64,000 nt of DNA from Microglena sp. YARC (Eukaryota > Chlorophyta > Chlorophyceae > Chlamydomonadales > Chlamydomonadaceae): contig CM039463.1 of the NCBI GenBank assembly GCA_022414725.1, positions 84,056,987 to 84,120,986 on the forward strand, read 5' to 3'. The notes below the pieces were generated by a model, which was given only the letters and a program-made list of their open reading frames with translations, was not told the origin of the DNA and did not search any database. This document shows, piece after piece, positions 43,722-59,570 of the stretch (positions are counted from its first letter, which is position 1; every line of letters begins with the position of its first letter). The position numbers and the translations under genes are program-made.

Positions 43722-46700
43722 ACACACTCGCAATCCCACCCCTTCACCCACAAGAGCCCAGGGATTTATTTTTCCGGTATATATAGCGATCGCAAGTTTC
43801 AACCCCATTTCAACGAAATTATCGCTATAAAAAAAGCCCTAAATTTTTTGCACTAAATGGCCCTATAAAGCTACAACAAGTTCGATGCAGCGTCGCCTGC
43901 GACGCTAAAAATTGGCGGAGAGTGATCGCGAGGGAGCGACAGGTGGCAACGGAAGCGAGTTAGTTACGAGACCGTTGGCTGACGTGTCGGTCTTCATCAC
44001 GGTCAGATGGATGGATGGATGGATGGATGGATGGATGGATGAATGGATGGATGATCGGTCGACCGGGCAAATGGGTAACACTGGGGGCTCCCGCCCCCCA
44101 GAAGGGGGGGCTCCGCCAAAAATGCGATAAAAAGCTATAGAAAGCACTAAAACGCTGTCCCTGGAGGAGGCCGAAAACCATCAAGCTAGGAAAAAACTAC
44201 TTTCAGATTTTAAAACAAATCACTGCAAGAGCCTACCAGCAGTAATAGATTCTGGTATCCCAGCAGTAACAGATCAACCCTTGACCACCCCACCAGGCCA
44301 AGCAAAAACAAACATACCTGCGGATGCCAGCAGTAACAGATCAACCCTTGACCACCCCACCAGGCCAAGCAAAACAAACATACCTGCGGATGCCAGCAGT
44401 AACAGATCAACCCTTGACCACCCCACCAGGCCAAGCAAAAACAAACATACCTGCGGATGCCAGCAGTAACAGATCAACCCTTGACCACCCCACCAGGCCA
44501 AGCAAAAACAAACATACCTGCGGATGCCAGCAGTAACAGATCAACCCTTGACCACCCCACCAGGCCAAGCAAAACAAACATACCTGCGGATGCCAGCAGT
44601 AACAGATCAACCTTGACACCCCACCAGGCCAAGCAAAAACAAACATACCTGCGGATGCCAGCAGTAACAGATCAACCCTTGACCACCCCACCAGGCCAAG
44701 CAAAAACAAACATACCTGCGGATGCCAGCAGTAACAGATCAACCCTTGACCACCCCACCAGGCCAAGCAAAAACAAACATACCTGCGGATACCAGCAGTA
44801 ACAGATCAACCCTTGACCACCCCACCAGGCCAAGCAAAAACAAACATACCTGCGGATACCAGCAGTAACAGATCAACCCTTGACACCCCACCAGGCCAAG
44901 CAAAAACAAACATACCTGCGGATACCAGCAGTAACAGATCAACCCTTGACCACCCCACCAGGCCAAGCAAAAACAAACATACCTGCGGATACCAGCAGTA
45001 ACAGTTCAACCCTTGACCACCCCACCAGGCCAAGCAAAAACAAACATACCTGCGGATACCAGCAGTAACAGATCAACCCTTGACCACCCCACCAGGCCAA
45101 GCAAAAACAAACATACCTGCGGATACCAGCAGTAACAGTTCAAACCCTTGACCACCCCACCAGGCCAAGCAAACAAACATACTGCGGATACCAGCAGTAC
45201 AGTTCAACCCTTGACCACCCACAGGCCAAGCAAAAACAAACATACCTGCGGATACCAGCAGTAACAGTTCAACCCTTGACCACCTCCCACCAGGCCAAGC
45301 AAAACAAACATACTGCGGATACCAGCAGTAACACTTCAACCCTTGACCACCCCATCAGGCCAAGCAAAAACAAACATACCTGCAGATACCAGCAGTAACG
45401 GATTCTGGATCCTCAATGGTTTGCCATCCCAACTTCCCACTACCTGCCCACACACACACCCAACACCCCCACCCCCCACACCACCACCTTTCCCACTACC
45501 TGCCCACACACACACCAAACACCCCCAACCCCCACACCCACCCACCCTTCCCACTACATGCCCACCCACCACCCAACACCCCCAACCCCACCCACCACCC
45601 ACCCAAACACACCACCCCATTGTACAAGCCCACCCACATGATTGTATTCTTTTACCATTTGTGTTTGGCTGGGTCCTACATGCTAGCCCAACAACTTCCC
45701 ACTACCTGCCCCCCCCACACACACCACCCACAATAGTAACAGTACATAACTTGCAGTTGCTGGAAGACCCCCCCCCCCACACACACACACACACATACAC
45801 ACGACCCCAACACACGCACACAAAAGCCTACCAGCAGTAGTGGATTCTTGACTGCCATGAGTTGCCATCCCTTGGGCAAGTAGTTAACAGTACATAACTT
45901 GCAATTGCTGGAAGACCCCCCCCCCCCCCCCCCCCATCCCCCCCCCCCCCAACACACACAAACGAAAGCCTACCAGAGGAAAAGGATTCTGGTCTCCCCA
46001 CAGTAACTGCTGAACCCTTGCCCACGCCATCTGGCAAGCAAGAACAAGCCTACCTGTAGTAGTGGATTCTGGACTCCAATGAGTTGCCATCCCTTGACAA
46101 TAGTAAGAGTACATAACTTGCAATTGCTGGAAGACCCCCCCCCCCACCCACCCACACCCAAAACACACACACACAACAGCCTACCAGTAGTAGTGGATTC
46201 TGGACTCCCTATGAGTTGCCATCCCTTGACAATAGTAAGAGTACATAACTTGCAATTGCTGGAAGACCCCCCCCCACCCACCCACCCACAAAACACACAC
46301 ACACACAACAGCCTACCAGTAGTAGTGGATTCTGGACTCCCTATGAGTTGCCATCCTTGGCAAGTAGTAACAGTACATAACTTGCAGTTGCTGGAAAGAC
46401 CCCCCCCCCCCCCCCCCCCTCCACCCACCCAACCACACCACACCCCAACACACACACGCACACACACACAGTATGAAACTTTCGGTTGCTGGAAGATCCA
46501 GAGCTTGCCTTTGTCAATGCAATGATGTATTAAGCAGAACAACTCCCCACCCCCCACCCCCACACACACACGCACACACACAAAACACAAAAGCTTACCA
46601 GTAGTAATGGATTCTGGACTCCCAATGAGTTGCCATCCCTTGGCAAGTAGTAACAGTATGAAACTTTCGGTTGCTAGAAGATCCAGGGCTTGACGCTCCA

Positions 46701-49700
46701 AGAGCGCTTGCTGAGGCAGTTGAGTCGGTTACAACGGTTGATGTGGTTTCTTTTGCTGCTGAGCCACGTGCTGCTGTTACCCTAGCAATTACATCATCCT
46801 GACAGATACGGTGGTTGAGGAGGTTGTTGAGGAGGTTGTTCAGCAAGTTGTAAAGGTTGTTCAGCAAGTTGTAAAGGTTACAGAGACTTTTCCTGCTGGG
46901 CCTCCTACTGCTGCTACCTTAGCCATTACATCATCCTGACAGACACGGTGGTTGATGAGGTTGTTGATGAGGTTGTTGATGAGGTTGTTGATGAGGTTGT
47001 TGAGGAGGTTGTTCAGCAGGTTGTTAAGGTTGTTGAGGCAGTTGAGGCGGTTTCGGATACTTTTGCTACTGAGCCTCGTGCCGCTGTTACTTTAGCAATT
47101 ACATAACCTTGACGGGCGTCCTATTTGAGGAGGTTGTTGAGTAGGTTGCAAAGGTTGTTGAGTAGGTTGCAAAGGTTGTTGAGTAGGTTGTTGAGTAGGT
47201 TGCAAAGGTTGTTGGGGAGGTTGTTGAGGAGGTTGCAAAGGTTGTTGTGGGGGTTGTTGAGGAGGTTGCAAAGGTTGTTGAGGAGGTTGTTGAGGAGGTT
47301 GTTGAGGAGGTTGTTGAGTAGGTTGCAAAGGTTGTTGAGTAGGTTGTTGAGTAGGTTGCAAAGGTTGTTGGGGACGTTGTTGAGGAGGTTACTAAGGTTG
47401 TTGAGTAGGTTGCAAAGGTTGTTGAGTAGGTTGTTGAGTAGGTTGTTGAGGAGGTTGCAAAGGTTGTTGGGGGGGTTGTTGAGGAGGTGGCCAAGGTTGT
47501 TGAGGAGGTTGCGAAGGTTGTTGTGGGGTTGTTGAGGAGGTTGCAAAGGTTGTTGAGGAGGTTGTTGAGGAGGTCGCAAAGGTTGTTGTGTAGTTTGTTG
47601 TGTAGGTTGTCGAGGAGATTGTTGAGTAGGTTGCGAAGGTTGTTGGGGAAGTTGTTGAGGAGGTTGCAAAGGTTGTCAGGGAGGTTGTCGAGGAGGTTGT
47701 TGAGGAGGTTATAAAGGTTGTTGAGGAGGTTGTTGAGGGGGTTGCAAAGGTTGTTGAGACGCCACGAGGTACATCCTAGTATTCACCACTTTGTGTTTTC
47801 GGTTTGTCTCTCAGTAAAACGGACAATGGGGTGAATCTGGGGGATACCGCCCCCCAGAAGGGGGGGCTCTGCAAAAAAGGGTGGGTGGAGATAGGGGTTG
47901 CAGCTTACCGTGAAGTCGATGGTACCGGATGTCCAAGGGGTTGTAGCTCCACCTTTCCTAACCTTCATTACGCTTGTAACGTCAGCCTTCAAATGGGATG
48001 AGATGGGGTTGAGTGGGACGGGGTTGGGTGGGATGGGGTAAGATGGGGTAGGGTGGGTGGAGGTAGTGATTGCGGCTTACTGTGAAGTCGATGGTACGGG
48101 ATGTCCAAGGGGTTGTAGCTCCACCTTTCCTAACCTTCATAACGCTTGTAACGTCAGCCTTCAAATGGGATGAGATGGGGCCTCGCTCTATAACGTGTAT
48201 ACCCACAACATGAGGCCTCGCCTATAACGTGTATAACCCACAACATGAGGCCTCGCCCTATAACGTGTTATACCCCACAACATGAGGGCCTCTGATAACG
48301 TGTCCTCGCCTATAACGTGTATACCCACAAACATGAGGCCTCGCCCACGTGAGTTATAACCCACAACTATTAGACCTCGCCCTATAACGTGTATACCCAC
48401 TAACATGAGGCCTCGGCCCTAGAAGAACGTGTATACCCCAACATGAGGCGTCGCCCTATAACGTGGGTATACCCACCACAAGGCTCCGGCATGAGGCCAG
48501 CCCTATAGAACGTGTATACCACAACATGAGGCCTCGCCCCTATAACGTGTAGGCCTCGCCCTATAACGTGTATACCACAACATGAGGCCTCGCCAGGAAC
48601 TAAAACTAAATTGGAGGCCGTTATAACCACCCTGACGAGGAACATGACTCGCCCCTATACACCGTGTGAGGCAACAAAAAAAAAAAAATACCCACAACAA
48701 ACATGACCTTAATAAGCGTTGCTCGTGTATACCCACAACATTGAAGGGCCTCGCCCCTATAAGTGTTACCCAACAAACACGAACAAAAAAAGGCCTCGCC
48801 CTATAATACCCAACCACAACATGAGGCCTGGGCTCTATACGTGTATACCACACAACATGAGGCCTCGCCCGTGTATACCCAAATCATGAGGCCCTGCCGG
48901 ATAGTGGTATACCCACAACATGAGGCCTCGCCCTATAACGTGGTATACCCACAACATGAGGCCTCGCCTATACCACAGACAAACGTGTATACCCACAACA
49001 TGAGGCCTCGCCCTATAACGTGTATACCCCAAACATGAGGCCCCTCGCCCTATAACGTGTAATACCCACAACATGAGGCCTCGCCCTAATATGAGGTCGT
49101 ATACCCACAACATGAGGCCTCGCCCTATAACGTGTATACCCACAACATGAGGCATCTCGCCCTATAACGTGTATACCCACAACATGTATACCAAACAGGG
49201 CCTCGCCCTATAACGTGTATACCCACAACATGAGCCTATTCGCAACAACGCCTACGCTGTACCCACAACATGAGGTGCCCTGCCTAACGTGTATAACCCA
49301 CAACAATGAGGCCTCCCATAACTCGTGTAATCCACAACATGAGGCCTCGCCCTATAAACGTGTATACCCACAACATGAGGCTCGCCCTATAACGTGTATA
49401 CCCACACATGGCCTCGCCCTATACGTGTATTACCCACAACATGAGGCCTCGCCCTAGAACGTGTTATACCCACAAACATGAGGCCCTCGCCCTAGATACG
49501 GTGTATACCCAGCAACATGAGGCTCGCTCTAGAACGTGTATACCACAACATGAGCCTCGCCCTATAACGTGTATACCACAACTATGCCTCGCCCTATAAC
49601 GTGTATCCCACAACATGAGGCCTCGCCCTATAACGTGTACACCCACAACATGAGGCCTTCGCCCTATAACGTGTATACACAACATGAGGCCTCGCCCTAT

Positions 49701-52700
49701 AACGTGTATACCCACACATGAGGCCTCGCCTATAGAACGTGTATACCACAACATGAGGGCCATACGTGTATACCCACACATGAGGCTCGCCCTATAACGT
49801 GTATACCCACAACATGAGGCCTTGTGCCCTAGCTCGCTAACGACACGTGTATACCACACAACATGAGGCCTCGCTAATAACGTGTAATACCCCACAACCA
49901 TGAGGCCTCGCCCTATAGACGTGTTATACCCACAACATGAGGCCTCGCCCTATAACGTGTATACCCGCCCACAAACATGAGGCCTCGCCCTATAACGTGT
50001 ACCCCCACCATGAGGGCCCTAGAACGCATTGAGAACGTGTATACCCACAAATAGCCTCGCGAGCGTAATAAGTGTACCCCACAAATGACGGCCTCGCCCT
50101 ATACGTCGTATAGCCCACAACATGACCTATAACGTGTCATGGAGGCCCTCGCCCTATAACGTATCACCCACAACAACGTGCTATATACAAACATGAAGCC
50201 GCTCGCCCCTATATCATAGTCCCCCAACCTCGCTCTTAACGTGTATAACATGGGAGGCCCTCGCCCTATACCCACGTATACCACAACATCAGGCCCCTCG
50301 CCTTATGACGTGTACAACATGGGCCTCGCCCCGTTTTCTGTATGACCGTATACCACAACATGAGCCTCGCCTATACGTGTATACCCAACAAATGAGGCCT
50401 CGCCTAGAACGATATATTCAACATGAGGTCTCGCCCCTATAAGCGGTACCCACAACATGAGGCCTCGCCCCTATGAACGTGTATACCCACAACATGAGGC
50501 CTCGCCCTAGAACGTGTATACCCACAACATGAGGCCTCGCCCTATAACGTGTACCCACCCAACATGAGGCCTCCGCCCTATAACGTGATACCCACAACAT
50601 GACAGGCCTCGCCCTATAACGTGTATGACCACAAACATGAGGCGGATATGATCGCCTATTACTATAACGTGTATACCCACTAACATGAGGCTCGTATACC
50701 GCTGAACTGAGGGCCCGCCCATATATCGACGCTCTTTATGTATACCCCACCAGACACATTATAACGTATAACACATGAGGCCTCGCCCTATAACGTGTAT
50801 ACCCACAACATGAGGCCTCGCCCTATGGTTCTATACCCACAACATGAGGGCTCGTTCTCAGCCCTATAATGCGAGTGTATACCCACAACTGATGATCGCC
50901 ATAACGTGTATACCCAAGCAATGATATAAACGTGTATACCCACAACATGTGACGGCGTATGTGTATACCACACAGCAGGAGGCCTGCAGCCCATCTAGAA
51001 CCGTGCATGACCGGCCTCGCCCACTACCCACAGCAATGACACGTTGTATTACCCACAACATGAGGCCTCCGTCCTATCGGTGTCATCAAGGCTCCTCGCG
51101 TCCTATACATGCTATACCACAAACAGGCCTCGCCCTAAAGTGTATACCCACAAACATGAGGCCTCGCCTACACGTGTATACACCCACAACGTGCCTAATA
51201 TACCCAATACAGGCTCTCCCAACGTTCATGCCCTCATTACAGGATTACCCACGTCGCCCTATACCCACGAACAAGGCCGTCGCCCGTGTAATACCCACAA
51301 GGCCTCTGCCCCATGTATACCAACATTACGGCCTCGCCCGTAGTAACGTGCTATACCCACAACACAGAGGCCTCGCCCACTATAACGTGTATACCCACAA
51401 CACGGGCTGCCCATATAAGGTATAACCCACCACCTGAGGCCGCCTATATCTACCCACAACGTCGGCTCCTATAATACACACAACATGAGGCCTCGCCCCT
51501 AATAACGTGTATACCCACAACATGAGGCCTCGACCCTATAACGTCGTACACCATCCAACAACATGAGGCCTCGCCCTAATAACGTGTATACCCACAACAT
51601 GAAGGCCTCGCCCTATAACGTGTATACCCACAACTTTATGAGGCCTTGCCGCTCTATAACGTGTATTACCCACAACATGAGGCCGTTCGCCCTAATTATG
51701 AACATAACGTTGTATACCCACAACATGAGGCCTCGCCTATAACGTGTATACCCACAACATGAGGCCTCGCCCTATAACGTGTATACCCACAACATGGAGG
51801 CCTCGGACGCTATAACAGTTGTATATGCCACCACATGAGGCTCGCCCTAGAACGTGTATATATCCCACCCACAACATAGGCCTCGCCCTATAGACTGTGT
51901 ATACCCACATAACATGAGCGCTCGCCTAATTAACGTGTATTGTATACCCACAGACATCGTAGCCTATAAACCCTATTACTAGAAGGCGCCACAAGCATGA
52001 AGAGCGGCTCTGCCCTAACAAAGACGTGTTATACCACAACCTCGCCTAAATAACGCCCTACAGGAATCACAAACATGAGGCCTCGCCCTATAACGTGATA
52101 CCCACAACATGTAGGCATGCCCTATAGACGTGTATACCCACAACAGTGAAAGGCTTGCATACATGAGGGCCCCCGTGATCGCCCTATAACGTGTATACCC
52201 ACCAACATGAGGCCTCGCCGTAAACGTAACGATGTATACCCACAACATGAGGCCTCGCCTATCGGCGCCCTGCATGACGTACGTGTAGCCTCGCACAACA
52301 TGAGGCCCTCAGCCCCTATAACGTGTACCCAACAATGAGGCCTCGCCCTACCCACAACATGAGGCCCGTATACCCACAACATGAGGCCTCGACTCTATAA
52401 CGTGTATATCCAGCAACATTGACAATCACTCTATTAACTTTGTATGGCTCTTTTTTTTTTTCGTCCTATTGTAGACATGTGTATACCTTCACAACATGAG
52501 GCCGTATCGTGTTCTACCCCCTAGGCCTCACCCTATAACGTGTATACCACAACATGAGGCCTCGCCCTATAACGTGTATACCCACAACATGAAGGCATGA
52601 GGCGCCCTATAACGTGTATACCCACAACATGAGGCCTCGCCCTATAAAACGTGTAATACCCACAGGCCGTCGCCTACATGAGGCCTCGCCTAGGCTCGCC

Positions 52701-55700
52701 TAAGAACGTGTATAACCACAACATGAGGCCTCGCCTCTATAACGTGTATACCCACAACATGAGGTCTCGCCCTACCCACACACATGAGGCTCGCTCTAAC
52801 GTGTATAACCCACAACCAGGCCCTCGCCCAACATACCCACAACAAGAGGCCTCGCCCTATAACGTGTATACCCACAACATGAGGCCTCGCCCTATAACGT
52901 GTATACCCACAACATGAGGGGCCTACCCACAACGCCCTATAACGTGTATACCCACAACATGAGGCCTCGCCCTATAACGTGTATACCACAACATGAGGCC
53001 TCGCCCTATAACGTGTATACCCACAACATGAGGCCTCGCCCTATAACGTGTATAACCCACAACATGAGGCCTCGCCCTATTAACGTGTGATACCCACAAC
53101 ATGAGGCCTCGCCCTATAACGTGTATACCCACAACATGAGGCCTCGCCCTATAACGTGTTTATACCCACAACATGAGGCCTCGCCCGTGTATAGCGGCAC
53201 CTAGAACGTGTATACCCACAACATGAGGCCTCGCCCTAAAACGTGTATACCCACAACATGAGGCCTCGCCCTATAACGTGTATACCCCAACAACATGAGG
53301 CCGTCGCCCTATAACGTGTATACCCACAACATGAGGCCTCGCCCTATAACGTGTATACCCACAACATGAGGCCTCGCTCTATAACTATAACGTGTATACC
53401 CACAACATGAGGCCTCGCCCTATAACGTGTATACCCACAACATGAGGCCTCGCCCTATAACGTGTATACCCACAACATTTAGATCGCCCTATAACGTGTA
53501 TACCCACAACATGAGGCCTCGCCCTATAACGTGTATACCCACAACATGAGGCCTCGCTCTATAACGTGTATACCCACCATGACCCACAAACATGAGGCCT
53601 CGCCCTAGAAGGTGTATACCCACAACATGAGGCCTCGCCCTATAACGCAAATACTCACAACATATGAGCGCACTAAGTACGTCAATAGGCCCCCCCTGAC
53701 TACGCCAAGCTGAGGGCACATTTGGAGTCTAGTAGGGCACCAGGAAAAATGTAATCATCATCATCATCATCAACAAATACCTATAAATAAATAAATAAAT
53801 AAATAAATAAATACCTAATAAATACCTAATACATCAATACATATGTAAATGTTACCCCTTATGAGGATGCATGAGGTTAAGGGGGCCAGTCGTTTGCTTA
53901 CGCTGGGGCCAGTAACAATCCACACTTACATGTTTGAGCCAGCACTGTCTGTAGTTCTCCTTGCACTTTGCCTTGTCTCCATACACACAACATGCGATAT
54001 GAGTACACTACTATGTCGTGTGTCAAGCCTATACATGTGTGTACAGTAGTGTGACCACATGCAAGTCACACATGATGGCTGTCTGCTAAGTCACACCCAG
54101 GTGGGTGATTAAGTTTGGTTGGGTGCCCCCCCCCCCCCCCCACACACACACACACAACACACACACACACACACACACCACCACACACCACACACACACA
54201 CGCACCACCACAACCACCACACCCACACACACCACCACCACACCACAACCACACACGCACCACCACACCACACACACACACCACACCACACCACACTACA
54301 CACACACCACCACACACAACACACACAACCACCACACCACACACCACCACAAACACCAACCACACAACAATCACACACACCACACCACAACCACAACACA
54401 CGTACTTGCCAAGCTTTCACCACTCTTGTGTATGTATGTTCCAGTCCAGGGGTAGGCCAAATAGGCTAAAGGGGCATCCCCAACCGTGACAGGCAGGGCT
54501 AAAAAGAAAATACATTGATGAACTGGAACCCCCAAACAATCGTTATTACCGACGGGGGGCCTTGAGCTCGTGCTACAGTGATAATTGAATTATGCATGTC
54601 TTTACTTATGTGAGCCATTGTGAGCCATTTTGAGCCATTTTGAGCCATCTTGAGCCATTTTGAGTCATTCTACATGTCTTACGTGTTTGAGCCAGCACTG
54701 TCCGAAGTTCTCCTCGCACTTTGCCTTGTCCCCACAAAAGATGCACACTGTGCAGAGGATTTGAATTTGAATTTGAATTTGAATTTGAATTTGAATTTGA
54801 ACTGTCACATGGTTGTTCTGCCAACTCTGGTCTGCTCACCGTCTCCACGTTTGTCTGGTTTGGGCTGAGTTGGTATGGTTAGGGCTGAGTTGGTTTGGTT
54901 TGGTTTGGTTTGGTTTGGTTTGGTTTGGTTTGGTTTGGTTTGGTTTGGGCTGAGTTGGCATGGTTTGGGCTGAGTTGGTATGGTTAGGGCTGAGTTGGTT
55001 TGGTTTGGTTTGATTTGGTTTGGTTTGGTTTGGGCTGAGTTGGTATGGTTTGGGCTGAGTTGGTTTGGTTTGGTTTGGTTTGGTTTGGTTTGGTTTGGTT
55101 TGGCTTGGGCTGAGTTGGTTTAGTTTGGGCTGAGTTGGTTTAATTTGGTTTGGTTTGGGCTGAGTTGGGTTGGGTTCACCGTCTTCACGGCGAACAGGAT
55201 GGGTACAGTTTGCTTTCAACTTTGTGTAGGTCAGGTTAGGTAATAAAATAATAAATTAATAAAATAAATTAGGTATCTCATATCTCATAATAAAATAATA
55301 AAATAAATTTTGCAAAATGTGCGACGCAAGCCCGATTCCAGGAGGTTTGACCAATTTGGGTTTTAGGAAAGGAACCAGTGTCTTGAAGAAGCACCAGGGT
55401 GCATCTCAGTAGCCTTTGGGCAGCTGCTAGTAGCTTTCTTGGCAGTGATTTATTTTCAAATCTGAAAGTGGATTATCTCTAGCTCGATGGTTCTAGGCCT
55501 CCTCCAGGGGCAGCGTTTTAGTGCTTTCTTTAGCTTTTTATAGCTTTTCGTAGCTTTATCAGGGCAATTTAGGGCAAAACAATGGCGATAATTTTGCTAA
55601 GACGGGGTCGAAACTAGCGATCGCAATATATATAGCCGGGAACAAATCCCTGACCCCATCCCACAACCCATCCAAACCACCCCAGAAATGCTTGGGCAAA

Positions 55701-57883
55701 AATACAACACCTCAAGGCTCATATGTAGCACTCCCTAAAAAATAATGATCGCGACCTAGCACTGCAGGTAGCAACTTAAACAAAAGCCTGGTGGGAACAA
55801 GCAAGCCAAGCCTTGCAGTCAGTCAGTCAGTCAATTAGTCGATCATCAATCCATCAATCAAGCAAAGCATCAACAAGCAAGCCAAGCCAAGCGCAAAGCC
55901 ATGCAGTCAGTCAGTCAGTCAGTCAGTCGTCAGTCAGTCAGTCAGTTCAGTCCAGTCAGTAGTCAGTCAGTCAGTCAGTCAGTCAGTCCAGTATCATCAA
56001 GTAACATCAACAAGCAAGCATGCAGTCCCAATCCACCAATCCATAAATCCATCCACGCCATAAATAAAAGAATAAAATAAATAAATAAATAAATAAATAA
56101 ATTAGAATAAAATAAATGAATGAATATCTCAGGAAGATACATAAATACATAAATAAATACATGATGAATGAATAAATAATGCAGAAATTAATAAGGAATA
56201 AATGAACTAAAAACTCTCAGAGATACATAAATACATAAATAAATGAATACATCAAAAATGATAAATATAAATCAAACAAGCAAGCCATGCAGTCATCAAT
56301 CATAATCACATGCTTAATCCATCCATCATCATCAAGCAACATCAACAAGCAAGCAAGCCAGGCAGTCAAAATCAGTATATCCATCGATGCAAGGCAACAT
56401 AACAAAGCAAGCAGTCAATGCCATTCCATCAATCAAGCAACATTAACAAGCAAGCATGCAGTCAATCAATCCATCATCAAGCCAGCATGCAGTTAATCCA
56501 ACCATCCATCCATCAATCAAGCAACATCAACAAGCAAGCCATGCAGTCAATCAATCAATCAATCAATGCCATGCAGTTAATCCAAATCCATCCTTCATTC
56601 AATCAAGCAACATTTAGCAAGCAAGCCATGCGAGTCAATCATCCATAAGTAATCAAGCCATGCAGTTAATCCAACCATCCTCCATCAATCAAGCAACATC
56701 AACAAAGCAAGCCATGCAGTCCAATCAATCAACATCAAAAGCCATGCAGTTATCCAAACATCCATTTCCATCAATCAAGCAACATCAACAAGCAAGCCAT
56801 GCAGTCAATCAATCAATCAATCAAGCCATGCAGTTAATCCAAACCATCCATCCATGCCAAATCAGCAAACATTAACAAGCAAGCCATGCAAGTCAATCAA
56901 TCATATCAATCAAGGCCATGCAGTTAATGCCAACCATACCATCCAATCAATCAAGCAACATCAACAAGCAAGCCATGGCAGTCAATCGATCCAAGCAATC
57001 AATCAAGCCATGCAGTTAATCACCATCCATCCATCAATCAAGCAACATCAACAAGCAAGCCATGCAGTCAATCAATCCATCAATCAAGCCATGCAGTTAA
57101 TCCAACCATCCATCCATCAATCAAGCAACATCAACAAGCAAGCCATGCAGTCAATCAATCAATCAAATCAAGCCATGCAGTTAATCCAACCATCCATCCA
57201 TCAATCATAAGCAAGCATGCAGTCAATCATATCCATCAATCCCAAGCCATGCAGTCATCAAGCAAGCCCATGCATCATCCGTTAATCCCCCAACCAAATT
57301 TGTCAATCAATCATCAAGCCAAGCAATTAAACAAGCAAGCAAGTATAATCCAACCATCCAATCCATCAAGTCCAAAGCAACATCCAAAACAAGGCAAAGA
57401 GCCATGCAGTCAACTCAATCCAATCATCAGTCATGCAGCCATTTCAATAGCAAAGCCCAAGTCAAATCCATCAATCATGCAGTTAATCCAACCATCAATC
57501 CATCAACATCAACAAAGCAACGCCATGCATCAATTCAAATCAAGCCATGCAATCCACCATCAATCAAGCAACATCAACAAGCAAGCCAAGCCATGCAGTA
57601 GCAAGCCATGCAGCCAATTTACCCAACCATCCATCCATCAATCAAGCAACATCAACAAGCAAGCCAAGCCATGCAGTCAAGCCATTTACCCAACCATCCA
57701 TCCATCAATCAAGCAACATCAACAAGCAAGCCATGCAGTCAAGCAAGCAATCTATCCACCAATCAAGCAATATCAACAAGCAAGCCATGCAGACAAGCAA
57801 GCAGTCAATCCATCCATCAATCAAAGCCAACATCAACAAGCAAGCCATTTACGCCAAGCGCTCCAGAACAAGCGTTCACATCT

Positions 57884-57959
<76 letters not shown>

Positions 57960-59494
57960 AATGAACAGATGTTATACAACTAAGTTACAGTCCAGTCATT
58001 TAAACAGTAATGTTAACACCATAAATTAACACAACAAATACTTATTCAGTAATGTTAACATCATTAAATTAAAACAACAAACAATTAAACAGTAACGCTG
58101 TCACCATTAAATTTAACACAAGAAACATTTAAACAGCAATGTTAACACATTAAATGAAAACAACCACACGAGTCAGCTTGTCAAGTCCTAAACTCTAAAT
58201 GGATGGTGATGGCATGGTGGTGATGGCGGTGGTGGTGGTGATGGCGGTGGCAGGGATGGTGATGGTGGTGGTAGTGGTGGTGGTGATGGCGGTGGTAGTA
58301 GTGGTGGTAATGGCGGTGGTAGTGGTGGTGGGTGATAGTGGTGGTAAGTGGTGGTGGTGGTGATGGCGGTGATGGCGGGTGGTGGTGGTGATGGCGTGGT
58401 AATGGTGGTGGTGATGGCGGTGGTAGTGGAGGTGAATGATGGCGGTGGTAGTGGTGGTGGTGATGGCTGGTGGTAGTTGTGATGGCGATGGTGTAGTGGT
58501 GGTGATGATGGCGGTGGTAGTGGTGGTGGTGATGGCGGTGGTAGTGGTGGTGGTGATGGCGGTGGGAGTGGGCTTGAATGACATCAATCAAGCAACATCA
58601 ACAAGCAAGCCATGCAGTCAATCAATCAATCAATCAAGCCATGCAGTTAATCCAACCATCCATCCATCAATCAAGCAACATGAACAAGCAAGCCATGCAG
58701 TCAATCAATCAATCAATCAATCAAGCCATGCAGTTAATCCAACCATCCATCCATCAATCAAGCAACATTAACAAGCAAGCCATGCAGTCAATCAATCAAT
58801 CAATCAAGCCATGCAGTTAATCCAACCATCCATCCATCAATCAAGCACAATCAAACAAGCACAGCCATGCAGTCAATCAATCCATCAATCAAGCCATGCA
58901 GTTAATCCAACCATCCATCCATCAATCAAGCAACATCAACAAGCAAGCCATGCAGTCAATCAATCAATCAATCAAGCCATGCAGTTAATCCAACCATCCA
59001 TCCATCAATCAAGCAACATCAACAAGCAAGCCATGCAGTCAATCAATCCATCAATCAAGCCATGCAGTTAATCCAACCATCCATCCATCAATCAAGCAAC
59101 ATCAACAAGCAAGCCATGCAGTCAATCAATCAATCAATCAAGCCATGCAGTTAATCCAACCAATCCATCATCAACAAGCAACATCAACAAGCAAGCCAAG
59201 CCATGCAGTCAAGCCATTTACCCAACCATCCATCCATCAATCAAGCAACATCAACAAGCAAGCCAAGCCATGCAGTCAAGCCATTTATCCCCAAACCATC
59301 CATCGCATCAATCAAAGTTACCCAACCCATCAACAGAGTCAACAAGCAAGCCATGCAGTCAAGCAAGCAATCTATTCACCAATCAAGCAATATCAACAAG
59401 CAAGCCATGCAGACAAGCAAGCAGTCAATCCATCCATCAATCAAGCAACATCAACAAGCAAGCCATTTAGCCAAGCGCTCCAGACAAGCGTTCA

Positions 59495-59570
<76 letters not shown>

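Noticed and set aside
47092..47669. Gln/Pro-rich frame as the stem of the HPAT protein
   Set aside because: The exon E acceptor lies downstream of it at 46799-46800 and exon D joins exon E in phase without it. All three frames are open because of the repeat.
48180..53700. Centromeric or CRISPR-type satellite with a special role
   Set aside because: It lies inside the HPAT gene between in-phase exons, and similar arrays of other sequence fill the other introns.
54855..55180. Telomere-like (TTTGG)n tract
   Set aside because: Interrupted by GGGCTGAGTTGG units, bounded by gene sequence on both sides, and not the usual green-lineage telomere repeat.
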